Source: Salinilacustrithrix flava (GTDB lineage Bacteria > Actinomycetota > Acidimicrobiia > Acidimicrobiales > Salinilacustritrichaceae). Taken from it: 64,000 nt of DNA. A program made the position numbers and the translations under genes. The notes under the pieces are model-generated. The model was not told where the DNA came from, did no database searches, and saw only the letters and a list, made by a program, of their open reading frames with translations. Position 1 is the first letter of the stretch. Each line of letters opens with the position of its first letter. The DNA is taken from positions 124,001 to 188,000 of the forward strand of contig JAMYFF010000006.1 in the NCBI GenBank assembly GCA_024128875.1. The letters are read 5' to 3'. Below, in pieces: positions 25,101-33,583 of this stretch.

Positions 25101-26015
25101 ATGGTCGAGCTCCGCAGGATCCTGTTCTGCCCTCTCGGTTGCCGGGAGAACCCGGCTGCCGTGCGCCGCGTGGTCGAGTTGGCCGAACGCTGCGACGCGA
25201 GCGTGACGCTGCTCGGGGTGGGTCGTGAGCCGTCGACGACGTACAACCCGTTCAAGGACCGCGAGGGGCTGCAGCGCATCGCAGATGTGGAACGCGCCGA
25301 GATCGAGGAGCGGCTGGCCCGCTGGGCGGCGTCGTGCGACGCGGGGAGCACCGAGGTGCTCGTCAGATCTGGGAACGCGGCACTTTCGATCGTCACCGAG
25401 GTGCTCACCGGGGGGCACGACCTGGTCGTGGTCACGACGGACGAGGACCGGGAGGATCGAGCCACCATCAAGCGTCTGCTCCGGAAGTGCCCCGTTCCGG
25501 TGTGGGTCATCCGTCCGACGCGAGCCCGGACGCAGCGTCTGATGGTGGCGGTGAACCCCGAGCCCGACGAGGCCGAGCTCAACCGTGTGCTGCTCGAGCT
25601 CGGGGCCGCCTTCGTCGAGCTCGGTGGGGGCGAACTGCACGTCGCCCATGCCTGGGAGTTGTTCGCCGAGAACCTGGTCCGTCACGCCGGCTGCTCGGAT
25701 GCCGAGATCGCCGAGCTACGCGAGAGCGAGCGGTCTGCCAGGAATCGCGCGCTCCTCGCGCTTGTCGGGGACGCGCTGCCCAGCACCGTCGACTGGAAGC
25801 CCCATCTCGTCAACGGCCCGCCGGCGCAGACGATCGTCGAGATGGTGCGCCGCCAGCGCATCAACCTCCTGGTGATGGGCACCGTGGCTCGTACCGGGAT
25901 TACAGGCGTCCTGATGGGCAACACGGCCGAGCAGATCCTCGATGAGGTTCGCTGCTCGGTGCTGACCGCGAAGCCACCGGGATTCGTCTCGCCGCTCGAC
26001 CAGACCGCGTCATGA
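25101..26015 (+). CDS. Universal stress protein, UspE-like two-domain
   Basis: 304 residues with two Usp-like domains (about 1-140 and 150-295). The first lacks a clear ATP-binding glycine loop. The second has GTVARTGITGVLMGNTAE, a UspE-type loop ending in GN rather than GS. E. coli UspE is built the same way. It is the first gene of a two-gene unit with another USP gene 49 nt downstream. A DosR-like box is positioned 34 bp before the ATG. The start lacks an abutting -10 hexamer. Confidence 0.85.
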   Translation: MVELRRILFCPLGCRENPAAVRRVVELAERCDASVTLLGVGREPSTTYNPFKDREGLQRIADVERAEIEERLARWAASCDAGSTEVLVRSGNAALSIVTEVLTGGHDLVVVTTDEDREDRATIKRLLRKCPVPVWVIRPTRARTQRLMVAVNPEPDEAELNRVLLELGAAFVELGGGELHVAHAWELFAENLVRHAGCSDAEIAELRESERSARNRALLALVGDALPSTVDWKPHLVNGPPAQTIVEMVRRQRINLLVMGTVARTGITGVLMGNTAEQILDEVRCSVLTAKPPGFVSPLDQTAS

Positions 26016-26064
26016 GCGGTGAGTCCAGATGTCCGGAACCACCAGAGAGGGACGGAGTTGCGCG

Positions 26065-26904
26065 ATGAAGCGGATCGTTGTCGGTACGGATGGTTCAGCG
26101 GGCGCCACGGATGCGTTGCGTTGGGCAGCCCAGCTCGCGTTGCGCCATGGCGCGGAGGTGGTGGTGATGACCGGGTTCGAGCCAACGGACTCCGAGCTGC
26201 CACCTCGGCGTGTCGAGGTTCTTCGCGCCGAGCAGGAGGCGAAGCTCAAGGTCTGGAGCGAACCGGCCCACCTCGGTGACGTCACGGTGCGGACCGTCGT
26301 CGAGCGCGGCGATCCCCGTCCAGGCATCCTCGCGGTGGCCGAACGGGAGAACGCCGACCTCGTCGTCGTGGGCCGGGTCGGCACCTCGGCCGGGCCCGGT
26401 CTGCTCCGCATCGGCAGCATGGCGGAGTGGCTCGCGCACCACGTGGACCTTCCCCTCGCCGTGGTCGATGGTGAGGGCAACCTCACGACACCCACCGTGC
26501 TCGTGGGCGTCGACGGCTCGGAGGGGTCACGCGCCGCGGTCCACTGGGTCTTGGCGATGCGAGGCGATGCCGACGTGCGTGTCGTCGCAGCTTCGGTGGA
26601 CGTACCTGTCGCCGAGCGGACACCGTCGGGCGGCCCGGGAGGCTGGCACGAGGGTCTCGAACGGCGGATCCGCGACGACTACGCGGCCGAGCTCTTGGAT
26701 GCCGGGGTCGATGTCCGCGCACTGGCCCTGAGCAACCCCGACGTCGCCGGAGCTCTGGTGCAAGGGGCCGAGGACGAACACGCCGACCTCGTGGTCGTCG
26801 GCACACGCGGCCTGGGTGGCTTCACCGGGCTCCGTGTGGGCGGTGTCGCGCTCAAGACCCTGCACCGGGCTGATCGCTCCGTCGTCCTGGTTCCCCCCAC
26901 GTAG
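26065..26904 (+). CDS. Tandem-domain universal stress protein
   Basis: 279 residues, two UspA domains (about 1-137 and 146-279). The first begins MKRIVVGTDGSAGATDAL. The glycine loop is modified in domain one (GRVGTSAGPGLLRIGS) and clear in domain two (GTRGLGGFTGLRVGG). GGGACGGAG upstream of ATG 26065 serves as ribosome binding site. It follows the UspE-like gene and is convergent with the HAD-HerA fusion gene. Confidence 0.88.
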   Translation: MKRIVVGTDGSAGATDALRWAAQLALRHGAEVVVMTGFEPTDSELPPRRVEVLRAEQEAKLKVWSEPAHLGDVTVRTVVERGDPRPGILAVAERENADLVVVGRVGTSAGPGLLRIGSMAEWLAHHVDLPLAVVDGEGNLTTPTVLVGVDGSEGSRAAVHWVLAMRGDADVRVVAASVDVPVAERTPSGGPGGWHEGLERRIRDDYAAELLDAGVDVRALALSNPDVAGALVQGAEDEHADLVVVGTRGLGGFTGLRVGGVALKTLHRADRSVVLVPPT

Positions 26905-26941
26905 CACGAACCCGATGGCCTGGGCGGTGTCCGCCAGTCCC

Positions 26942-28690
26942 TCAGTCCACCTGCTCGGCGATGACCTCGTCGAGGTAGCGCTGTTCGATGGCATGGACGA
27001 GTTCATCTCGAATGCTGGTGCTGCCGGCCTCGGCGAGGGATCGCTCGGTCGCACGGAAGCTGTCCTGTAGCGCACCGTCCTTGATCGCGTCCTGGATCCA
27101 GCAGGAGAAGTCGTGCTGGGACGCGTGGTGCTCGATCACCTCTGGGGGGCTCTGGCGCAGGATGTGGTGGAACTCGTAGAGGCTGGTGGCGACGTGGCCG
27201 GTCGGCACGTTGCCGGTGGTTCGGAAGTGGAAGTGCAGGTGGGCGTCCAGGGGGAGCCGGACGTACTTGTGCCAGTGGCGCACGTGGCTGGTGCGGCGGC
27301 TGGCGACGGTGAAGCACCGATCGTGGTCGGGGCCTCGTGGCGGTTCGATGATGATCGCCTGCCCCACCACCGTGCCGTCGAGCAGGTCCGTGAGGTGCTG
27401 ACCGGTCCGCCCCGTGGCGACAGCCAGGCTGGAGAGCTGGTGGGGCTCGAGGCCCGGTGTCAGGAGGACGACGTCGAGGTTCTCGGGAGAGATGCCGGTG
27501 AGGTGCTCGGGCCGGTAGCTGACCAGGCAGTACCCGCGGTTGGCCTCATCGAGCACCGCAGCCCCCATCAGATCGGTCCCGACGAGGCGGTGGGCCTCGT
27601 CGACGAAGACCCAGTGGGGCAGGCCTGTCTGGTCTCGCTCGTCTTCGATGACCTCGGGCAGCGACGAGATGTACGCGTCCTGTTCGTCGGGGACCAGGAG
27701 GGAGAGGTCGAGGACCACGCTGCCGAAGCGGTGCCGGAGCAGGCGGTGGATCTCCGTGGGCTTGGGGAGCGGTTCCACTCCCCCGACCGACAGCACGCCA
27801 CGGAGGTCGTCGAGGCCGAGGTGGTCGCCCTCAAGGTCGACGACGAGGGCCGAGTAGCCGAGCTCCGAGATCGCTTCAGCCAGCAACCCTGCGACGTAGG
27901 ACTTGCCCATGCCGGAGCCGCCAGCGATGAGCACGTTGACCTGCGAGGCCGGGATGACGACCGACTCTCCCTCGCCGGTCATGCCGAGGAGCACCCGCCA
28001 GCGGTCCGAGTGAGCTCGCCGTGCCCCGGTCAGGATCGGGCCACGGAGCAGACCCAGGATGCCATGGCCGTCGGCTTCGTCCAGGACGAGGTCGGCGTGG
28101 TCCTTGAGGGCGTCGACGGCGTTGGCCACGGCGACGCCGTACTCGCCGACTTCGAGGAGGCGGCGGTCGTTCTCCGCGTCACCGGCCGTGATGGTGCTGT
28201 GTCGTGACACGCCCAGATCTCCGAGCGCCTCGAGTAGACCCGACCCCTTGGTCACCCCGGCCGGGAGCACCATGAGCGCGGCCCGGTTGCGCAGGATCTG
28301 GCAGTCGAGGCCGAGACGACCGATCTCCTCAAGGACGACGAGATCATGTGTCGCGTCACAGGCCAGCAGCACCTCTCCGGACCGGACGGGGACGCGGCGA
28401 CGGAGCAGGGCGTCCTCGAGTGCCGCATCGACTGGATCGGCGAGGAGCCGACGCCCGTGCGGGCCGCTGAGCAGTGCGCCGTTCTCGGCGACGATGCTGT
28501 CGAAGTGATCATCGACGTCGTGGAAGCCGCGGCGCAACTCACCCAGGATGCGGCCGGTGGCCAGGATGACCCGGATGCCGCGACGGCGTAGATCAGCGAT
28601 GGCCGCCAGCACCGCCTCGTCGGGTCGCGCACCCTCGGTGAGGGTGCCGTCGAAGTCCACGGCAACGGCGCGGAAGTAGCCGGCAGCCAT
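26942..28690 (-). CDS. HAD-family phosphatase fused to HerA/DUF87-like P-loop ATPase
   Basis: 582 residues in one frame. Residues 1-225 are a HAD-IIB (Cof-type) hydrolase with the nucleophile motif VDFDGTLTEG, the ATGR motif and TAGDAENDRRLL. Residues 230-480 form a P-loop ATPase of the HerA/FtsK-like DUF87 group: Walker A GGSGMGKS, Walker B HWVFVDEAH, then a VSYRPEHLTGI segment. A helical C-terminal region (about 480-582) follows. HerA-type motors translocate DNA or move proteins; HAD-IIB enzymes dephosphorylate sugars or nucleotides. I know no characterised protein with this pair. It sits among USP genes in the stress island, so nucleotide- or stress-coupled DNA work is conceivable but unproven. 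Confidence 0.85.
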   Translation of the reverse strand: MAAGYFRAVAVDFDGTLTEGARPDEAVLAAIADLRRRGIRVILATGRILGELRRGFHDVDDHFDSIVAENGALLSGPHGRRLLADPVDAALEDALLRRRVPVRSGEVLLACDATHDLVVLEEIGRLGLDCQILRNRAALMVLPAGVTKGSGLLEALGDLGVSRHSTITAGDAENDRRLLEVGEYGVAVANAVDALKDHADLVLDEADGHGILGLLRGPILTGARRAHSDRWRVLLGMTGEGESVVIPASQVNVLIAGGSGMGKSYVAGLLAEAISELGYSALVVDLEGDHLGLDDLRGVLSVGGVEPLPKPTEIHRLLRHRFGSVVLDLSLLVPDEQDAYISSLPEVIEDERDQTGLPHWVFVDEAHRLVGTDLMGAAVLDEANRGYCLVSYRPEHLTGISPENLDVVLLTPGLEPHQLSSLAVATGRTGQHLTDLLDGTVVGQAIIIEPPRGPDHDRCFTVASRRTSHVRHWHKYVRLPLDAHLHFHFRTTGNVPTGHVATSLYEFHHILRQSPPEVIEHHASQHDFSCWIQDAIKDGALQDSFRATERSLAEAGSTSIRDELVHAIEQRYLDEVIAEQVD

Positions 28691-28871
28691 CTCAGCAGCG
28701 CCGCCAGTCGCAAGAAGCTGGGGATGCGCCGGTGGCCATGCAACTCGAACCTGCTGGTGGAGGTCCCATCTGCCCAGCGAACCAACGTCGCTCCGGGCTG
28801 CCTAGAGCAGATGGCCACAACCACCGGGGTCAGGCAGCCCCGTCGGTCAGGACCGAGTCGCCGTGTCCGGT

Positions 28872-28888
28872 GGGGACGTTGGCCTCTG
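28872..28888 (+). promoter_or_regulatory. DosR-like box, copy B
   Basis: GGGGACGTTGGCCTCTG, an exact 17-base copy of the element at 25051-25067. It lies 65 bp before GTG 28953 of the third plus-strand USP gene, in a divergent region with the HAD-HerA gene. Confidence 0.55.
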
Positions 28889-28952
28889 GTCCGGCGGTGC
28901 CCAGACCGTGACAGTCGTCCTCAAGGTGCCAACCCCGAAGGGAGATCAGCCG

Positions 28953-29789
28953 GTGAGTGAGATCGTGGTCGGAGTCGACGGTTCGGCGAGCTCGCGGACC
29001 GCCCTCAGATGGGCGGCACGGGTTGCAGCCGCCAAGGGCGCCACCGTGCGGGCGGTCGCGGGCTGGCAGTACCCGGCAGCAGCGGGGTCGCCCGGTGGAC
29101 CCGCCGAGCTCCTCGGTCCAGCGGAGATGGACCGACGCACCACCGAACACCTCCGAGCGATCATCGGCGAGGAGATCGAGACCGGCGCCGGTCGGGTGCA
29201 GATCGAGGTCGGCCGGGGCCCCGCCGCAGGGGTGTTGCTCGCCAGTGCCGGCCGCAGCAGCGTCGACATGCTCGTGCTGGGCGCTCGCGGTCTGGGCGGC
29301 TTCGACGGGCTGCTCCTCGGCTCGGTGACCCAGCAGTGCGTCGAGCACAGCCCCGCCCCCGTGGTCGTGCTGCGCGGAGACGAACCCCCGATGGACGGAC
29401 CGATCGTCGTCGGCATGGACGACTCCGAGGGCTCCACGCGCGCGCTGGACTGGGTGATCGAGCTCGCCGATGCCACCGGCTCGGAGCTCGTCGTCGTGCA
29501 CGCAACCGGCAGCGGCGTTTCCGACGCGGTGCTGGACCAGGCCGGGCGCACCCTTGACGGGTGGTGCGCCGCGATCAGGGAACGTGGGATCGCGCACCAG
29601 CCACGAATCGAAGCGGCCGAGCCCCGGACTGCGCTCCTGCGCGTGGCCGAAGAGACCGACGCTGCCCTGCTCGTGGTGGGCGCGCGCGGACTCGGCGCAG
29701 TGCAAGGCCTGCTGCTCGGCAGCGTCGCCGGCTACATCGTGCGCTACGCCCGACGGCCCATCGCCGTCGTCCCCGGACGTCGCTCCTGA
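28953..29789 (+). CDS. Tandem-domain universal stress protein
   Basis: 278 residues from GTG 28953, chosen because GGGAGA lies 6-11 nt upstream and the Usp fold begins directly with SEIVVGVDGSASSRTAL. Both domains carry textbook ATP-binding loops, GARGLGGFDGLLLGS and GARGLGAVQGLLLGS. An in-frame start at 28863 would add an unrelated 30-residue leader that includes the regulatory box. A hairpin just after the stop probably ends the transcript. Confidence 0.9.
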   Translation: MSEIVVGVDGSASSRTALRWAARVAAAKGATVRAVAGWQYPAAAGSPGGPAELLGPAEMDRRTTEHLRAIIGEEIETGAGRVQIEVGRGPAAGVLLASAGRSSVDMLVLGARGLGGFDGLLLGSVTQQCVEHSPAPVVVLRGDEPPMDGPIVVGMDDSEGSTRALDWVIELADATGSELVVVHATGSGVSDAVLDQAGRTLDGWCAAIRERGIAHQPRIEAAEPRTALLRVAEETDAALLVVGARGLGAVQGLLLGSVAGYIVRYARRPIAVVPGRRS

Positions 29790-29813
29790 ATCAGGGAGTC
29801 CACCGGCAAACCA

Positions 29814-29835
29814 CGAAGTGCCCGGGGGCCCTTCG
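29814..29835 (+). terminator. Hairpin after USP gene
   Basis: CGAAGTGCCC (29814-29823) pairs with GGGCCCTTCG (29826-29835) with one mismatch; a second hairpin, CCGCCGA/TCGGCGG, follows directly. There is no T run. The remaining sequence up to 30055 shows nothing coding. Confidence 0.4.
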
Positions 29836-30055
29836 CCGCCGACGGTCGGCGGTGCCGAGATGGAACCTGCAGGAGCGCCCTCGCATCTGTGTCGTGCATG
29901 AAGCGCACGAGCGGGCCGTTCTCGCCGGCCCGCCGAGGGCGCAACGCGCGAGCAAGCTGTTTGCGGCTTCGCACCGCCGGTCGTGCAACCGATCTGGCGA
30001 TCGGTCGAGCGGGCTCCACGACGGCGGTCACGCTCTGTAGCGAAGCGTGACGGTC

Positions 30056-30436
30056 TCATCCATCGTTGCGACCCAGGCGTGAGGTCACGTCAGGCCCAAT
30101 CCGGACCTCGTAGGGCACCTCCCGGATGTGCTCGACGGTCTCGTTCACCCCGGCCCGCTCGAGGAGGCTGACAAGCCACGCCCACGGGTGCTCATCGCCG
30201 GACTCCTCGGCGTCGTCGGGCAGCACGACGGTCAAGACGTCGCGCTCCAACCCCGCCACCGTCATGTGTTCCCACACGCCGGCGGAGCCGTGGACCATCA
30301 CCGAGAGGCCGCGTTCGGCGTGGAGGACGACCTCGGTGCCGTCGTCGAGGACGGCGTACTCCGAGACCCGGAAGTTCGCCTGCCGCGTGGTCGCGCTGTC
30401 GAGTTCGCAGAGAGCGCCGAGGCGCACAACAGCCAT
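30056..30436 (-). CDS. Hypothetical protein, 126 aa
   Basis: No family recognised. The product has an N-terminal beta-rich half (for example DDGTEVVLHAERGLSVMVHG) and an acidic linker PDDAEESGDEHPWAWL. A final segment could pack as a small alpha/beta domain. ATG 30436 is preferred to GTG 30463 because AGGATGG stands before it. Composition is slightly lower in GC than the flanks. It overlaps the 5' end of a plus-strand CPBP-like remnant by 2 nt. Confidence 0.5.
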   Translation of the reverse strand: MAVVRLGALCELDSATTRQANFRVSEYAVLDDGTEVVLHAERGLSVMVHGSAGVWEHMTVAGLERDVLTVVLPDDAEESGDEHPWAWLVSLLERAGVNETVEHIREVPYEVRIGPDVTSRLGRNDG

Positions 30437-30770
30437 GCGCCATCCTGCAACGACGGCCGCCACCTACGGGATGGGAGCGGCCGAGATGGTGTTCCTGTTC
30501 GGACTCGGCGTCGTCTACGCGGTCGCCTATCGCCTGCTCGGCAACGTGTTGGTGCTGTGGCCGTTGCTGACTCCGCTGGGCGCGTTCTTCAACAACCTCG
30601 AGTCCGGTGACATCGAGCTGCCCTGGGGTTCCATCGCCGGGTTCACCAACGTCGCCGTCATCATGGGCGTGGCGATCGTGCTCGCCCGTCGACACGAGCG
30701 GCAACGCGCCGGCGTCGATCGTCGCCGCCGCTACCGGCAGCCGGTGACGTCGATGTCCAGCGCCCGGTAG
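30435..30770 (+). pseudogene. CPBP intramembrane protease-like remnant
   Basis: 111 residues with two or three membrane spans. The segment VFLFGLGVVYAVAYRLLGNV followed by LWPLLTPLGAFFNNLE resembles the last third of CPBP (Abi) membrane proteases, which normally end with a HxxxN motif after FLxGxxxG. The histidine is missing and the N-terminal two-thirds with the EExxxR motif are absent. It looks like a decayed or truncated copy. The 3' end overlaps the convergent gene on the other strand. Confidence 0.45.
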
Positions 30771-31276
30771 CTCTCGATCATGGTGGCGGTGAGCGTGTCG
30801 GTTCGTGCCGCAGCGTCGTCGGCCCCGGTGCGGAGTGCCTCTTCCGCGGCGGTCTTGGCTTCGGTGAGGCGGAGGGCGAGGGCGGGATCGGCGCGGCGCA
30901 GGTCGCCGTCGAGGTCGTGGAAGGCGAGGTGGGGGCCTTCGTTGAACGTGTCGAGCGCCGCGTCCGGGTCGGTCTCGGCCTGCTCGGTGGCGAGGCAGAG
31001 GTCGTCGATGACCTGTTGGGCCTCTGGTGCGGGATGTCCCGGTCGCAGGACGAGGAACGCGAAGCCTGCGATGCACGCGACGATGCCGGCGACGAGGAGC
31101 TGTTCGTAGCGGGTGAACTTACGTCGGTCGGGCATGGGGTCCTCCGTGTCGTCGAGGCGGCGGTTGACGCGCACCAGCCAGAGCGCTCCGGCCCCGACGG
31201 CGGCCAGGACGGCCAGGGTGCTCCCGGGGCCGCCGGGGCCGTGGTCGGCGTGGGCGAGCACGCCGTAGGGGTTCAC
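30731..31276 (-). CDS. Hypothetical membrane protein in sigma-factor operon
   Basis: 181 residues, third gene of the minus-strand operon after the ECF sigma and anti-sigma genes; its GTG overlaps the anti-sigma stop (GTGA, 31273-31276). A His/Gly-rich N-terminal stretch (HADHGPGG) precedes one membrane span, a basic linker and a second span (VAGIVACIAGFAFLVL). A helical extracytoplasmic domain with one cysteine pair (C at LCLATE and the final GCR) follows. An internal ATG before PDRRKF could make a shorter form starting ahead of the second span. The product may modulate the anti-sigma factor; that is inference from position. Confidence 0.55.
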   Translation of the reverse strand: MNPYGVLAHADHGPGGPGSTLAVLAAVGAGALWLVRVNRRLDDTEDPMPDRRKFTRYEQLLVAGIVACIAGFAFLVLRPGHPAPEAQQVIDDLCLATEQAETDPDAALDTFNEGPHLAFHDLDGDLRRADPALALRLTEAKTAAEEALRTGADDAAARTDTLTATMIESYRALDIDVTGCR

Positions 31277-31908
31277 GCGTGGGCGAGCTCGTTCTCGTCG
31301 GCCTGGTGCGGGGCGCGCAGGGCGTCTGCGATGGCGGGGCGGGCGGCGCGCACGGTGCCGATCGCACCGAGCAGCAGGGGCAGGTGGGTGATCTCGGAGA
31401 CGAGGGTGGTGGTCCCGGCCCCGAGGGCGATGATGCTGGTCACGACGGTGACCACGCCGGCCAGCAGCGCGACGGGGAGCAGGCCGACGGCGAGTCGGGT
31501 CGGACGCCACGCAGCGAGCGCGTAGCCGCCGGCGAGGGAGATCATGAGCGCCTCGGAGTCGCGTCCTTCGGGGGTGCCGAGGTGGGAGTGGCCGAAGACC
31601 CCGGCGGTGGCGAGGGCGAAGGCCACGACCATGCCGATCGCTGCGGTGGCGAGAATCGCCGTGGTGAGGCGGTCACGGCCAGGGACAGGCGCCGTGCGTG
31701 CTGTGGCCAGGATCCGGGCGCGTGCGGCCGCGGAGGGCTGCGGTGAGCGGAGCCGGACCGTGCGGTTGACCTGGTCGAAGGCAGCGGTCCAGCGGGTGCA
31801 GGCCGGGCAGGTCGCGATGTGCTGTTCGAGGTGTCCGTCTTCGGGGGCTTCGCCGTCGCGGGTGTCGGAGAACCAGGTCCGGGCTGCGGTGCACTCGTTT
31901 GCGGTCAT
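31273..31908 (-). CDS. Anti-sigma factor, zinc-finger (HC2-type) membrane protein
   Basis: 211 residues. The N-terminal cytoplasmic part has the zinc-binding anti-sigma motif HLEQHIATCPAC (about 27-38). Four or so membrane segments follow (about 80-190). It should hold the adjacent ECF sigma factor inactive until a signal arrives. Its ATG overlaps the sigma stop (ATGA, 31905-31908), the standard sigma/anti-sigma coupling. The divergent zinc importer suggests a metal-related or envelope signal, as zinc-finger anti-sigma factors can respond to redox or zinc. Confidence 0.85.
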   Translation of the reverse strand: MTANECTAARTWFSDTRDGEAPEDGHLEQHIATCPACTRWTAAFDQVNRTVRLRSPQPSAAARARILATARTAPVPGRDRLTTAILATAAIGMVVAFALATAGVFGHSHLGTPEGRDSEALMISLAGGYALAAWRPTRLAVGLLPVALLAGVVTVVTSIIALGAGTTTLVSEITHLPLLLGAIGTVRAARPAIADALRAPHQADENELAHA

Positions 31909-32495
31909 GACGGCACCTCCTCGATGGCCGGGTCGGTGTCGGCGTCGGCGTCGCTCCAGGCTCGGACGAGGGCGTCGCGGGCCCGGAAGACCCGGGAGCG
32001 GATCGTGCCGATGGGAACGCCGAGGGTGTCGGCGGCGGTGGCGTAGTCGAAGCCGAGGACCTGCGTGAGCACGAAGGCCTGGCGCTGATCGGTCGGGAGC
32101 GACTCGACCAGCGCGGCGACCTCGAAGGGCAGCGAGTGGTCGGCGACCGCGGCGACGGTCTCGGGTTCGGACGGGACCGGCGCCTTGCGTTGGGCGGCGA
32201 TCGTCGCGCCGAGGCTGCGGCGGGCGAGCACGACGAGCCACATGCGCACCGGGGCATCGCCCCGATAGTGGGCGATGGCGGTGGTGGCCCGGGCGAAGGT
32301 CTCCTGGGTGGCCTCGTCGGCGAGGTCGCGGTCGCCGGTGAGGGACCAGCAGTACCGCCAGATGTCGTCGACCAGCCCGGCGCACAGCTGCTCGAAGGCC
32401 TTGCCGTCGCCGGCCGCCGCCCGGTGCGCGAGCTGGTCAGCGTGGTCGTCGGCGAGGGTGCGACGGGACGCGGGACGAGGGGGTCGGAGACGCAT
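31905..32495 (-). CDS. ECF RNA polymerase sigma factor
   Basis: 196 residues. Region 2 is visible around LVDDIWRYCWSLTGDRDLADEATQETFARA (read as region 2.1-2.4 elements). Region 4 is the helix-turn-helix VLGFDYATAADTLGVPIGTIRSRVFRARDAL, cited here as positions about 140-172. ATG 32495 is chosen; an in-frame TTG at 32504 is the longer alternative. The upstream non-coding region holds a GGAAC-containing dyad. GGAAC is the usual -35 core of ECF-dependent promoters, so autoregulation is likely. Confidence 0.88.
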   Translation of the reverse strand: MRLRPPRPASRRTLADDHADQLAHRAAAGDGKAFEQLCAGLVDDIWRYCWSLTGDRDLADEATQETFARATTAIAHYRGDAPVRMWLVVLARRSLGATIAAQRKAPVPSEPETVAAVADHSLPFEVAALVESLPTDQRQAFVLTQVLGFDYATAADTLGVPIGTIRSRVFRARDALVRAWSDADADTDPAIEEVPS

Positions 32496-32520
32496 GTGTG
32501 ACAAAGGTGGCGGCGAGGCC

Positions 32521-32553
32521 GCAGAAAGTTCCGCAGGCGATGGAACTTTCTGC
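32521..32553. promoter_or_regulatory. 12-bp perfect inverted repeat between sigma and zinc-importer genes
   Basis: GCAGAAAGTTCC (32521-32532) and GGAACTTTCTGC (32542-32553) are separated by 9 bp. Each arm contains GGAACTTT reading outward, the -35 type of ECF sigma factors. The element can be read as two opposed -35 boxes or as an operator for a dimeric repressor such as a zinc sensor. It lies between divergent starts at 32495 and 32576. Confidence 0.6.
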
Positions 32554-32575
32554 GCCGTCCCGCCTCCTATGGGTC

Positions 32576-33583
32576 ATGTGTCCTGCCTCCCCCCGCCGGT
32601 CCCGTCGTCTCCTGACCGCCCTCGCCCTCACCGCCGCCCTCGTGCTGGCCGCCTGCGGCGGCGACGACAGCACCACAGCAGCGAGTGGTGACGCGTCGCT
32701 GCGCGTCGCCACGTCGATCGCCCCGTTCGAGGACCTCGTCTCCCAGGTGGCGGGTGACCGGGCCGAGGTGTCGAGCATCGTTCCGGCCGGTGTCGATGGC
32801 CACACCTACGAGCCCACCCCCGGCGACGTCAGGATCCTGACGGAGGTCGACCTGTTGATCCTGCCCGACGTGGAGCTCAACCCGGTCGTTTCATCTCTCG
32901 CGTTCGACAACCTGCCCGAGGATGCCGAGGTCGTCGACCTGAACGCCCAGGTCGTGCCCGAGGACGAAGTGATCTTCGCCGACAGCCACAGCCACGGGGA
33001 CGGCCCCTCCCACGGCCATCAGCGCAACGTCCACACCTGGACGAACCTGCCCTATGCCAAGCAGATGGTCGGCGAGATCGTCACCGCCCTCAGCGACGCC
33101 GATCCCGATGGCGCCGACGTGTACGAGGCGAACGGTGAGGAGCTGCTCGCCGAGATGGACCAGCTGATGTCAGCGACCCAGCAGGCCCTGGCCACCGTGC
33201 CCGACGAGAACCGCACCCTGGTCGTGTACCACGACTCCTGGTCCTACTTCGGCCGCTTCTACGGCTTCGACGTCCAGGGCGCCCTCCAGGCGGTCAACTT
33301 CGCCGAGCCCTCCGCCGCCGAGCTGCGCACCATGGTCCAACAGGTCCAGGCCGCCGGCGTCCCTGCCTTCTTCGGTTCCGAGGTGTTCCCCACCTCCGTC
33401 CTCGAACAGGTCGCCTCCGAGTCCGGCGTCGACTACGTCGGCAACCTGTCCGACGACAAGCTGCCTGGCGAGGCCGGCGACCCCAACCACAGCTACATCG
33501 GGATGATGACCGAGAACGTGCGCCTCATCGTCGACGGCCTCGGCGGCGACGCCAGCGCCCTCGACGACGTCGACGCGGCGTGA
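32576..33583 (+). CDS. znuA: ZnuA-like zinc/manganese-binding lipoprotein of ABC importer
   Basis: 335 residues. A signal peptide with lipobox LVLAAC precedes the cluster A-I substrate-binding fold. Metal ligands are visible: H in DGHTYEPTPGDV, H in QRNVHTWTN, a glutamate/aspartate pair in FFGSEVFPTS and H/D near the C-terminus. The His-rich loop HSHGDGPSHGH (about 138-148) is typical of zinc rather than manganese binders. It delivers the metal to the permease. The stop overlaps the znuC-like GTG start by GTGA. The operon lies divergent from an ECF sigma operon across the 32521-32553 dyad. Confidence 0.88.
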   Translation: MCPASPRRSRRLLTALALTAALVLAACGGDDSTTAASGDASLRVATSIAPFEDLVSQVAGDRAEVSSIVPAGVDGHTYEPTPGDVRILTEVDLLILPDVELNPVVSSLAFDNLPEDAEVVDLNAQVVPEDEVIFADSHSHGDGPSHGHQRNVHTWTNLPYAKQMVGEIVTALSDADPDGADVYEANGEELLAEMDQLMSATQQALATVPDENRTLVVYHDSWSYFGRFYGFDVQGALQAVNFAEPSAAELRTMVQQVQAAGVPAFFGSEVFPTSVLEQVASESGVDYVGNLSDDKLPGEAGDPNHSYIGMMTENVRLIVDGLGGDASALDDVDAA

